The notes beneath the pieces were generated by a model that did no database searches, was not told where the DNA came from, and saw only the letters and a program-made list of their open reading frames with translations. This document shows positions 1 to 5,952 of a stretch of DNA of 8,630 bases, piece after piece. Each line of letters starts with the position of its first letter. The first letter of the stretch is position 1. This DNA comes from JAJYVT01 sp036796435. Lineage in GTDB: Bacteria > Actinomycetota > Acidimicrobiia > Acidimicrobiales > RAAP-2. The stretch lies in NCBI GenBank assembly GCA_036796435.1, contig DAIRCY010000105.1, positions 1 to 8,630 of the forward strand. Direction: 5' to 3'. The position numbers and the translations under genes were made by a program.

Positions 1-87
1 GCCGAGCCGCAACGGCTGCTCTCCTCCTTCGTGAACGGCATCAAGCACCTCCCCTGCGAGTGGACGCAGCCGCGGGCGGCGCGCTGA
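1..87 (+). CDS. C-terminal fragment of an upstream gene (unidentified)
   Basis: The first reading frame is open from the left edge to a TGA at 85-87 and gives a 28-residue tail that includes LLSSFVNGIKHLPCEW, which reads like ordinary protein. It ends 12 or 33 bases before the two candidate starts of the methyltransferase gene, so the two genes could form an operon. The fragment is too short to assign a family. An open frame of 28 codons is also not rare in GC-rich DNA, so this could be chance. Confidence 0.35.
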   Translation, partial: AEPQRLLSSFVNGIKHLPCEWTQPRAAR

Positions 88-119
88 CACGGCGGCGAGT
101 GCCGGAAGACCGGACCGCG

Positions 120-905
120 ATGGCCTTCGAGGAGCTCGTCGCCGATGCGTCGAGCAGCAGCTTCCAAGGCTGGGACTTCAGCGTGTTGCGCGAGCGTGCC
201 CCGATCAGCCGGCCGCTGCCGTGGCGCTATCCCGCAGTGGTGGCCGAGATCGCCGCGGACGCCGAGTGGATGCTCGACATGGGGACGGGCGGCGGAGAGG
301 CGCTGCTTCGCATCCCGCGGCGCGCGAGGAAGACCATCGCCGACGAGGCGTATCCGCCGAACGTCCCCGTCGCGGCGGCGAATTTGAGACCCCACGGCAT
401 CCCGGTGGTGCAGGTGGAGGGTGCGGCCGACAACGTGGACCAGGAGGACATGGGCCGGGACGGCGCCGACACGGTCCTGGGACGGATGCCGTACGCGGAC
501 CGGGTCTTCGACTGCGTCGCCAACCGTCACGAGTCTTTCTTCGCGTCCGAGGTGTGCCGCGTCCTGCGCCCCGGCGGCCGCTTCGTCACCCAGCAGGTCG
601 ACTTCCACACCTACGACGACTTCTACGCGGCGCTCGAGCTCCAGCCCGCGTCGTGGCTCCCGCTCGCGGAGGCGCAGCTCGCCGACGCCGGCTTCGAGAT
701 GCTCGTCGCGCAGCGCGGTGAGGAGCACCAGACATTCAAGGACGTCGGCGCGCTCGTCTGGTACCTGCGCTCGGTGAGCTGGGCGATCCCCGGCTTCGAC
801 CCGGATGGTCACGAGGCGGCGCTGCGCCGGATCCACGCGCACATGAAGGAGGGACCGCTCACCATCCGGCAGCGACGGTTCCTGGTGGTCGCCCGGCGGC
901 CGTAG
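120..905 (+). CDS. class I SAM-dependent methyltransferase
   Basis: Predicted to transfer a methyl group from S-adenosylmethionine to an unknown substrate in the cytoplasm. Counting from the ATG at 120 (261 residues), the SAM-binding motif I is LDMGTGGGE at residues 52-60. The usual following acidic segment is IADEAYPPN at about 73-81. A motif IV-like stretch, RVFDCVANRHESF, covers 128-140, and the typical RVLRPGGRFV strand-loop is at 147-156. These motifs fit the Rossmann-type methyltransferases common in Actinobacteria. The C-terminal part after residue 160 resembles the family's usual substrate-side region, with no motif that names a substrate. The start is uncertain: the frame is open from GTG at 60, with a GTG at 99 and an ATG at 120. 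The ATG has GGAAG about 12 bases upstream, and protein-like sequence begins there. There is no sign of disruption. Confidence 0.82.
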   Translation: MAFEELVADASSSSFQGWDFSVLRERAPISRPLPWRYPAVVAEIAADAEWMLDMGTGGGEALLRIPRRARKTIADEAYPPNVPVAAANLRPHGIPVVQVEGAADNVDQEDMGRDGADTVLGRMPYADRVFDCVANRHESFFASEVCRVLRPGGRFVTQQVDFHTYDDFYAALELQPASWLPLAEAQLADAGFEMLVAQRGEEHQTFKDVGALVWYLRSVSWAIPGFDPDGHEAALRRIHAHMKEGPLTIRQRRFLVVARRP

Positions 906-1026
906 GCGGAGGGGGACGTGCCCGGGTCGTAGACGCGGGCGATGTCGATCACCGACGCACCGGCGAGCCGGCAGCGGATTGCCTGTTTATCGTAGCACGA
1001 TACAAGGTAAGTGCCAGAGGTAACGC
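906..1026. promoter_or_regulatory. intergenic region with a 15-bp perfect palindrome, likely operator/promoter
   Basis: This 121-base gap before the next plus-strand gene is GC-rich until about 980 and then turns AT-richer, as promoter regions do. Bases 988-1002 read TATCGTAGCACGATA, a perfect inverted repeat with 6-base arms around a 3-base centre. The left arm also fits an actinobacterial -10 element (TAnnnT). No convincing -35 box is seen 17 bases upstream. The palindrome lies 24 bases before the first possible start (1027), where a repressor would block transcription. The bound protein is unknown. The nearby MarR regulator is a candidate because the same TATCGT hexamer occurs in front of its own gene. 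Confidence 0.5.
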
Positions 1027-1494
1027 ATGGAGCAAAGCGAGGAAGCAACCATGAGCGACCACCTTCGAAGTGGCCCGAAGGAGTTGTGCCGTGAGCTCAG
1101 GGCGGTGTTGCGCCAGCTGCGCCCCAGGCGACCCGGCGCCGTCGTTGCCGAGGCATCCGCACTCTTGGACGGGCGGGCTGCCGACCGGTACGCCGCCCGC
1201 GGGTTGCCCGTCCCGTGCTGGGCATGGTTGAACGCGTTCGCCCACCGCCCACCTGAAGAGATCTCGGCCATTGCGATCTCGTACCCGGGCCAGACGTGGC
1301 CGGGGGCCGCCCGCGAGATTGCGCGCGAGCTCAGCCGGGTCGGTCCGGCCGAGGCGGCATCGGTGCAATCGGCCGTGTTCGTCCCGGCTGAGCTCGAGGC
1401 CCTCTCCCACGGTGAACCCGACCCCGAACCGATCGTCCGGGCTGTCCGGCGCCAGCTCGCGACGAGCCGCCGCGCGCAGGACCGAACCGCCTGA
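1027..1494 (+). CDS. hypothetical protein, unrecognised
   Basis: I do not recognise this 155-residue protein. Two starts are plausible: ATG at 1027, with AGAGG six bases upstream, and ATG at 1051, with GAGGAAG upstream, which would give 147 residues beginning MSDHL. The sequence is soluble-looking and rich in Arg, Ala and Glu, with no signal peptide or membrane segment. Predicted helices lie at about 17-30 (KELCRELRAVLRQL) and 38-50. A central aromatic stretch, PVPCWAWLNAFAHRPPEEI, covers about 62-80, and a final amphipathic helix about 138-150. The strong codon bias and good ribosome sites argue that it is a real gene. It follows a palindromic operator-like site and lies 104 bases before the next gene on the same strand. 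No function can be given. Confidence 0.68.
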   Translation: MEQSEEATMSDHLRSGPKELCRELRAVLRQLRPRRPGAVVAEASALLDGRAADRYAARGLPVPCWAWLNAFAHRPPEEISAIAISYPGQTWPGAAREIARELSRVGPAEAASVQSAVFVPAELEALSHGEPDPEPIVRAVRRQLATSRRAQDRTA

Positions 1495-1598
1495 CGCACC
1501 TGTGGCGCTCCTGACTCCTGGGCGAGGTGGTGTGCGGAGCTCGCATTCAGTGCGGCCGTTACAGAGGGAGGTAGGACTCCAAGGAAGGTGAAGTGCTC

Positions 1599-2081
1599 AT
1601 GATCGACGTCCTTCTGCTCATGTGCGTGATGCTCCTGGTCTTCGAGCTCTCCATGACCGCGGCTGCCAGCGCGGCCCACTGCGTCCTTCGAGAACGGGAA
1701 GGTTGTGGAGGTGGGCGCGACAACCGGCTGCCCTCGGCCGCTCCGCAACCGGTCCGGGCTTCGGACGAGGAGCGGGAGGATGTGGCGAGGGCCATCGGCG
1801 CGGCGATGGCCGAAGGACGTCTCGGGCTGGAAGAAGGGATCCAGCGAATCGAGGCGGCCATGGCGGCGCGTTACCGGATCGAGCTCGATGTCCTCGAGCT
1901 CGATCTCCCGTCGTCTCGGTCACTCGGACGCGGCAATCCGAGAGGGGTCACGCCGCCGGCGGTGCCCGTACCACTTCCGGAGCGCGGCGCTCCGGGCGAC
2001 GTCCTTCACCGACTCTGTGAACCGGGCATCGGCCTTGGCGATTCCCCGCGGCCAGAGTCGGGTTCGCCCGGGGACCCGTGA
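1599..2081 (+). CDS. membrane-anchored DUF1707-like (SHOCT-type) protein
   Basis: A 160-residue protein counted from ATG 1599, which has GGAAGG at 1583-1588. A GTG at 1593 would add two residues but sits too close to that site. Residues 2-26 form one hydrophobic segment (VLLLMCVMLLVF at its core), probably a membrane anchor or uncleaved signal. Residues about 53-104 match the DUF1707 pattern: RASDEERE, then a helix ending AEGRLGLEEG, then a second helix, then LELDLP. DUF1707 domains are short two-helix modules in actinobacterial membrane proteins, and their role is not established. Usually the domain is N-terminal and precedes the membrane part; here the order is reversed. The last 55 residues are Pro/Gly-rich and look disordered. 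The final 76 bases overlap the 3' end of the MarR gene on the other strand, so one of the two tails may be poorly conserved. Confidence 0.6.
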   Translation: MIDVLLLMCVMLLVFELSMTAAASAAHCVLREREGCGGGRDNRLPSAAPQPVRASDEEREDVARAIGAAMAEGRLGLEEGIQRIEAAMAARYRIELDVLELDLPSSRSLGRGNPRGVTPPAVPVPLPERGAPGDVLHRLCEPGIGLGDSPRPESGSPGDP

Positions 2082-2494
2082 CGCCGCCCGACCGGCGCGA
2101 GGCCTTCCCAGATCCTCGGGATGTCGCGGGCGAGGCGCGCGAGCTCTTCGAGATGGAGTTCCGACAGCGCCTCGAGCCGGGCCGCGCCCTCGTCGGTGAG
2201 GTACAGGTGGACGACGCGGTGGTCCTCCTCGCTACGCGCGCGCCGGACCAGTCCCGCCGCTTCGGCCCGGTCGACAAGGCCCACGGCGCTGTGGTGTCGC
2301 AAGAGCAGGTGGTCGGCGACCTCGCCGATCGTCGGCCCCTCGTCTCCCTCGTGGCCACGGATGGCGAGCAACAGCTGGTGGTGTGCCGGCGTGAGACCCC
2401 TCGCCTTGGCTTGCTGTGCGCTCCAGTGTTCGAAGTGGCGGAGCCCGGTCCGCAGGGCAAGCAGCCGGGCGTAGACGGCGTCGGGCAGCGGCAT
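2006..2494 (-). CDS. MarR-family winged-helix transcriptional regulator
   Basis: Likely a dimeric DNA-binding repressor that responds to a small ligand or oxidant. In its 162 residues, the first helix (VYARLLALRTGLRHFEHW, about 7-24) is the dimerisation element. GLTPAHHQLLLAI at 33-45 is the conserved second helix. The helix-turn-helix runs from about 55 to 85 (TIGEVADHLLLRHHSAVGLV, followed by AGLVRR), and the wing with the conserved Asp-x-Arg is EEDHRVVHLYLTDEG at 89-103. Residues after about 137 are Gly/Pro/Ser-rich and extend past the normal family length of about 140-150. The ATG at 2494 has AAGGA directly against it, too close for a normal ribosome site. A TATCGT -10-like element ends eight bases upstream, which would suit a leaderless transcript. 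It is transcribed away from the ClC gene across an 89-base region with palindromes, so self-regulation and control of ClC are likely. Confidence 0.88.
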   Translation of the reverse strand: MPLPDAVYARLLALRTGLRHFEHWSAQQAKARGLTPAHHQLLLAIRGHEGDEGPTIGEVADHLLLRHHSAVGLVDRAEAAGLVRRARSEEDHRVVHLYLTDEGAARLEALSELHLEELARLARDIPRIWEGLAPVGRRHGSPGEPDSGRGESPRPMPGSQSR

Positions 2495-2583
2495 TCCTTA
2501 CCACGATAACATCGGAAGACGATGAAATCCCTTCACGCCCTTCATCCCCCGCGTGACCTCTGCGAGGCCGCCCCGGCGTCCTC
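2495..2583. promoter_or_regulatory. divergent promoter/operator region between MarR and ClC genes
   Basis: The 89 bases between the two divergent starts contain stacked inverted repeats. CGATAACATCG (2504-2514) has 4-base arms around a 3-base centre. CATCGGAAGACGATG (2510-2524) has perfect 5-base arms around 5 bases, the size usual for MarR operators. GATGAA at 2521-2526 pairs with TTCATC at 2540-2545. On the minus strand TATCGT at 2508-2503 is a candidate -10 for a leaderless MarR transcript. No clear -35 box is visible for either gene. The inference is that MarR binds here and represses both directions. The palindromes are read directly; binding is not shown. Confidence 0.6.
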
Positions 2584-4664
2584 GTGACCGACGAGCCGTC
2601 GCGCGCAGAGCCGGAATCGGAACGGCCGACCATCCCCGAGAGCTCGGCCGGCACAGCTGAAGCCGCCCACGTCCAAGGCGAGGGCCCAGCCGTGGAGACG
2701 AGATCGGTCGACGACGTGCCGCGTCGCACCCCCGAGGGCGAAGCGAGCGAGATCTCCTATCTCGGCGCAGAACGACGGCCCCGCGACACCTCGGAGCGCG
2801 CGCTCGGCGACTTCACGACGACGCCGTCACTGCTCCGGCTGGTCCCGCTCGGCATCGCGGTCGGGGTCATCGGCGCCGCGGTGTCGCTCGCGCTCTTGGA
2901 CATGATCGGGTTCTTCACGAACCTCTTCTACTACCAGCGGTTGAGCGTCCACCTGGTCTCTCCGAACGCCAACACGCTCGGCGCGATCGCGCTCGTGATC
3001 CCCATCGGGGGCGGCCTGCTCGTCGGGCTCATGGCCCGGTTCGGCTCCGAGCAGATCCGGGGCCACGGGATCCCCGAGGCGATGGAGAACATCCTCATCA
3101 ACGGCTCCAAGGTCCAGCCGCGCCTCGCCATCCTGAAGCCGATCTCGTCTGCCATCAGCATCGGCACCGGGGGACCGTTCGGCGCCGAGGGCCCGATCAT
3201 CCTGACGGGCGGCGCGGTCGGCTCGATCGTCGGCCAGCTGTTCCGGCTGACGGGCGCACAACGCCGTGCCCTCCTCGTCGCCGGCGCGGCCGCGGGGATG
3301 AGCGCCGTGTTCGGCACGCCGGTCGCGGCGACCCTCTTCGGCGTCGAGCTGCTCATGTTCGAGTTCAAGCCGCGCTCCATGGTGCTGATCGGCCTCGCGG
3401 CGGGGACCGCCGACGCGCTGCGCATGGTGATGGCCTCGCACGGACTGGTCCTGGCCCAGCCGCTCTTCCCGGTCCCGGGCCATCCGGCCCTCGGCGGCGT
3501 CGTCCTCGTCGGCGCGGCGGTCATCGGCCTCGCGACCGGGCTCGGCGCCTGGGTGATGACCCAGGCCGTCTACCGGTGCGAGGACCTGTTCAAGAAGCTG
3601 ACGGGCCATCTCCACTGGATGTGGTGGCCGCTCATCGGCGGACTCGTCATCGGCCTCGGCGGCCTCGTCGACGCACGGGCCCTCGGCGTCGGGTACAACA
3701 CGATCCACCTCGAGCTCCTCGGCAAGCTCGGGGTCGCCGCCCTGGTGCTCCTCTTCTTCGTGAAGATGACCATCTGGGCGGCCGGGCTCGGCGGCGGGAC
3801 GAGCGGCGGCATCCTCGCCCCGATCCTCATGATGGGCGCCGCCATCGGCGGCGTCCTCGGCCACGTCCTTCCGGGCGCCTCGGTCGGGGTGTTCGCGCTC
3901 CTCGGCATGGCGGGCTCGTTGGGCGGCGTCACCCGCTCGCCCTTCCCCGCGATCGTGTTCGCCTTCGAGCTCACCCACGACGCCAACAGTCTCCTCGCCC
4001 TCCTCGTCACCGCGACCGTCGCGCACCTCGTGAGCGTGCTCACGCTGCGCCGGTCGATCCTCACCGAGAAGGTGGCGCGCCGCGGCTTCCACGTCATGCG
4101 CGAGTACGCGGTCGACCCGTTGGAGGCCACCTTCGTGCGCGAGGTGATGGACACCGACGTCTACACCGTCGAGCCGGACCGCACCCTCGACGAGCTCTAC
4201 AGGTCGCTGCCGGAAGGCTCGCGCGAGCGGCGCCAACGCCTGTACCCGGTGCTCGACCCCGACGGCTCGCTCCTCGGCGTCCTGCCGTGGTCCGCGGTCC
4301 TCGCCGCGCGCACCAACGGGGGGCCGACGCAGGCCGCCGACGATCCATGACGTGGCGCGCGAGGCCGGTNNNNNNNNNNGAGGCCATGATCGCCCCCAAG
4401 GCGGTCGCCTACCCCGACGAGATCCTGCGCGCCGTCGCCGACCGGATGGCCGGGCTCGGCCTCGGGGTGCTGCCCGTGGTCGACCGGGCGGACACGCGCC
4501 ACCTCGACGGCCTGGTCACCCAGTTCGATCTGCTCGACGCGCGCCAGAAGCTCCTCGAAGAGGAGCGCCACGCGGAGCGTGTGCTCACGTTGCGCCGCGT
4601 GCGGCCGACTCTCGGCGCGGGGATCCGGGCGGCCGGTGGCCGTCCCGAGCAAGACGGGCGCTGA
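2584..4664 (+). CDS. ClC-family chloride channel/transporter with two C-terminal CBS domains (split by frameshift and assembly gap)
   Basis: An inner-membrane protein that moves chloride or a similar anion. After a polar N-terminus (1-82), hydrophobic helices run to about residue 486. ClC signatures are GHGIPEAM at 160-167 (Ser-loop position is His), GGPFGAEGP at 196-204 with gating Glu 202, FGTPVAATLFGVE at 243-255, GGTSGGILAP at 404-413 and SPFPAIVFAFELT at 452-464. CBS domain 1 covers about 519-575. The frame then stops at 4348-4350, but another frame carries CBS domain 2 (TIHDVAREAM, then IAPKAVAYPDEIL and LGVLPVVDR) to the TGA at 4662-4664. Removing one G from the G6 run at 4318-4323 and collapsing the GAGGCC repeat around the N run gives one protein of about 686 residues. 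The start is GTG 2584, the first after an in-frame stop; GTG 2692 has a better ribosome site (GGCGAGGG, 7-base spacer). The domains and order fit CBS-regulated ClC proteins. Whether it is a channel or a proton exchanger is not known. Confidence 0.85.
4370..4379. other. assembly gap 1 (ten N) inside the ClC gene
   Basis: Ten N, with GAGGCC immediately before (4361-4366, then GGT) and immediately after (4380-4385). Collapsing the two GAGGCC copies joins DVAREA to MIAPKA, a normal start for a CBS domain. So the gap probably hides no missing sequence, only an unmerged contig overlap. Confidence 0.8.
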
Positions 4665-4665
4665 G

Positions 4666-5270
4666 GTGGAGCGGCGTATCGCCGGGTTCCTCCTCGACGC
4701 AGAGGGTGACTGGGTCGCAGAGATCGACTGCGGCCATCGCCAGCACGTCCGGCACCGCCCCCCTTTCCAGGTGCGCGCCTGGGTGCTCGACGACGACGAG
4801 CGGGCCGCGCACCTCGGCACGCCGATCGACTGCCCGCTGTGCGATCGGGGGGAGATGCCCGAGCGCGTCCGGTTCTCGCGGCGAAGCCCTGAGTGGGACG
4901 ACCGCTCGTGTCCGCAGGGGCTCCGCCGGGACCACAAGCTCCGAGGCGGCACCTGGGGACGCCTCGTCGTGCAGGAGGGAAGCCTTCTCTTTCGCGCGCG
5001 CTCCACGCCGCCGATCGACCGCGTCGTCGAAGCCGGTGGGGCGCAGGCCATCGCGCCCGAGGTCGTGCACGAGATCGAGCCCGCCGAGGGCGCGCGCNNN
5101 NNNNNNNTCTCGCGGCTCGGTCGCAACCCGGCGCGGTCACAGCGGCGGCCACGGCGCACAGCTTTGCAGGTTTTTTCCTGGTAGGCCGGATCGAGCCCGC
5201 CGAGGGAGCGCGCTTCTTCGTCGAGTTCCTCGACGTCCTTCCGCCCGAGACGTCCGAGCCCGCCGACTAA
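4666..5270 (+). CDS. DUF3565-DUF1971 fusion protein (split by assembly gap and duplication)
   Basis: A small cytoplasmic protein of two domains. Residues 5-66 from GTG 4666 match DUF3565: IAGFLLDAEGDWVAEIDCGH, then HVRHRPPF, then GTPIDCPLC. Its Cys 22, His 24, His 27, Cys 56 and Cys 59 suggest a zinc site. Residues 68-155 match DUF1971, the cupin-like fold of E. coli YeaR: RRSPEWDDRSCPQGLRRDHK, GTWGRLVVQEGSLLF, and the PEVVHEIEP strand. The frame breaks at the N run after residue 144 (EPAEGAR). The same EPAEGAR recurs at 5193-5213 and continues FFVEFLDVLPPE to TAA 5268-5270, the normal DUF1971 ending. Joining the copies gives 162 residues. The start lies one base after the ClC stop, which suggests translational coupling; GTG 4636, overlapping the ClC end, is an alternative. 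YeaR responds to nitrate/nitrite in E. coli, but the biochemical role of either domain is unknown. Confidence 0.78.
5073..5097 (+). repeat. 25-bp direct repeat, copy 1 (left contig end)
   Basis: This copy starts GATCGAGCCCGCCGAGGG and ends in GCGCGC right at the N run. It matches 5189-5213 at 24 of 25 bases; the one difference is a silent third base (GGC versus GGA, both Gly). It encodes the end of IEPAEGAR in the DUF1971 domain and is best read as an unmerged contig overlap. Confidence 0.9.
5098..5107. other. assembly gap 2 (ten N) inside the DUF3565-DUF1971 gene
   Basis: Ten N followed by 81 bases (5108-5188) that do not fit the DUF1971 domain and by the second copy of the 25-bp repeat. 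The expected protein needs no sequence between the two copies, so both the N run and the 81 bases look surplus. They include CAGG, six T and CCTG at 5167-5180, a small hairpin shape. Confidence 0.8.
5189..5213 (+). repeat. 25-bp direct repeat, copy 2 (right contig)
   Basis: Second copy of the 5073-5097 sequence, 116 bases downstream, with one silent difference. The DUF1971 reading frame continues from here (FFVEFLDV) to its stop. A sequence-level duplication in the genome is the alternative, but it would destroy the protein. Confidence 0.9.
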
Positions 5271-5409
5271 ACCGCCCACTTCACCGTCCGACGCGTCACA
5301 CCCGCGAGCTATCGTGCCGTCGACCATCAAGAGCGGCTGAGGGACGTGGCCCTAGGACGCCGCCGCAACCTGCCCCGGCAAGGTGCGAACGCCACGCGAT
5401 GGAGGAGCG
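5271..5409. promoter_or_regulatory. intergenic region with possible promoter
   Basis: 139 bases between the DUF1971 stop and the next start. TATCGT at 5310-5315 fits an actinobacterial -10 (TAnnnT) and matches the hexamer seen at 988-993 and, on the minus strand, at 2508-2503. TCCGAC at 5287-5292, 17 bases upstream, is a weak -35 match. There is no palindrome partner for the hexamer here and no clear terminator for the upstream operon. Confidence 0.3.
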
Positions 5410-5898
5410 ATGGGGAACATCCCCCTGCCCAAGAAGTGTGGCCTCTACCTGCCCGGCCACGAGGTGCACTGGATCCAGGGGATCCACTCGGGCGACCCCG
5501 GCGAGATACCACCGGCTCGGTGCCACGTTCTCGACGTGCGCCCCGACGGCACCGTGCTCATCGAGGTGGGAGGACGGCGGCTTGAGCTGTGGACCCACGA
5601 TCCCGAGTACCTCGAGGCGATCGTCGGTGAGCACGGCCGCGAAGCGCTGTACCAACCGCGATGGCGCCTTGTTCGGGTCCCGCACGTCACAGAGGAGCTC
5701 GGCGTCCGTTCGCATTACCTGATCGACGTGGCGAAGGCCGCCAACCGGAAACACCAGACGTGTCCCGACGAGCCACCCCGATATGCGACACCCGCCCAAC
5801 AGCTGGCCGAGGCCGGTGGCATCACCATCCGCGGCACCGACCTCTTCGACGCAGTCACGGCCCACGAGGGCAGCGACGTCGACCGAGGCGCCAGCTAG
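5410..5898 (+). CDS. hypothetical protein, unrecognised
   Basis: I do not recognise this 162-residue protein. ATG 5410 was chosen because GGAGGAGCG lies directly upstream (5401-5409); codons before it read like non-coding sequence. Residues 1-34 hold two Cys/His positions and the stretch HEVHWIQGIHSGDPGEI. Residues about 37-56 (RCHVLDVRPDGTVLIEVGGR) are likely beta strands of a small barrel. A helix follows at about 62-72. A basic middle (ALYQPRWRLVRVPH) covers about 78-91, and the C-terminal third contains PAQQLAEAGGITIRG. No signal peptide or membrane segment is visible, so it is probably cytoplasmic. It sits 54 bases before the TM0106-family nuclease-helicase gene on the same strand, so the two may be co-transcribed. 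No functional link is shown. Confidence 0.68.
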   Translation: MGNIPLPKKCGLYLPGHEVHWIQGIHSGDPGEIPPARCHVLDVRPDGTVLIEVGGRRLELWTHDPEYLEAIVGEHGREALYQPRWRLVRVPHVTEELGVRSHYLIDVAKAANRKHQTCPDEPPRYATPAQQLAEAGGITIRGTDLFDAVTAHEGSDVDRGAS

Positions 5899-5941
5899 CC
5901 ACGGCCGGCTGTCACAGCACGACGCGAGAATGCACCAGGCA

Positions 5942-5950
5942 AAGGAGGTG
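5942..5950 (+). promoter_or_regulatory. strong Shine-Dalgarno site for the nuclease-helicase gene
   Basis: AAGGAGGTG, near-perfect complement of the 16S rRNA 3' end, lies two bases before ATG 5953. Counted from its GGAGG core, the spacer is four bases. It fixes the start of the downstream gene and is the best ribosome site in the window. Confidence 0.85.
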
Positions 5951-5952
5951 AC

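Noticed and set aside
929..949. Possible terminator GCCCG...CGGGC after the methyltransferase
   Set aside because: Only a 5-base stem with an 11-base loop and no T-run; such stems are expected by chance at this GC content.
809..1048. Minus-strand open frame with a protein-like stretch (RLAGASVIDIARVYDPGTS) across 906-980
   Set aside because: It overlaps the methyltransferase end and the promoter-like palindrome, has no ribosome site and matches no family I know. It could be a gene relic, but the evidence is too thin.
2078..2509. Plus-strand open frame opposite the MarR gene
   Set aside because: The minus strand shows a complete winged-helix MarR protein, and this frame has no recognisable domain.
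2827..4236. Very long minus-strand open frame opposite the ClC gene
   Set aside because: Its product is almost all Asp, Glu, Arg, Gly and Ala, the usual mirror of GC-rich coding DNA. The plus strand carries clear ClC motifs.
4370..4385. CBS fragment after gap 1 as a separate CBS-only gene starting at ATG 4386
   Set aside because: No ribosome site, and the preceding residues (DVAREA) complete the CBS domain in frame once the GAGGCC overlap is merged.
5167..5180. CAGG-T6-CCTG hairpin as a terminator or regulatory stem
   Set aside because: It lies in the 81 bases next to gap 2 that appear to be assembly surplus, and the stem is only four pairs.
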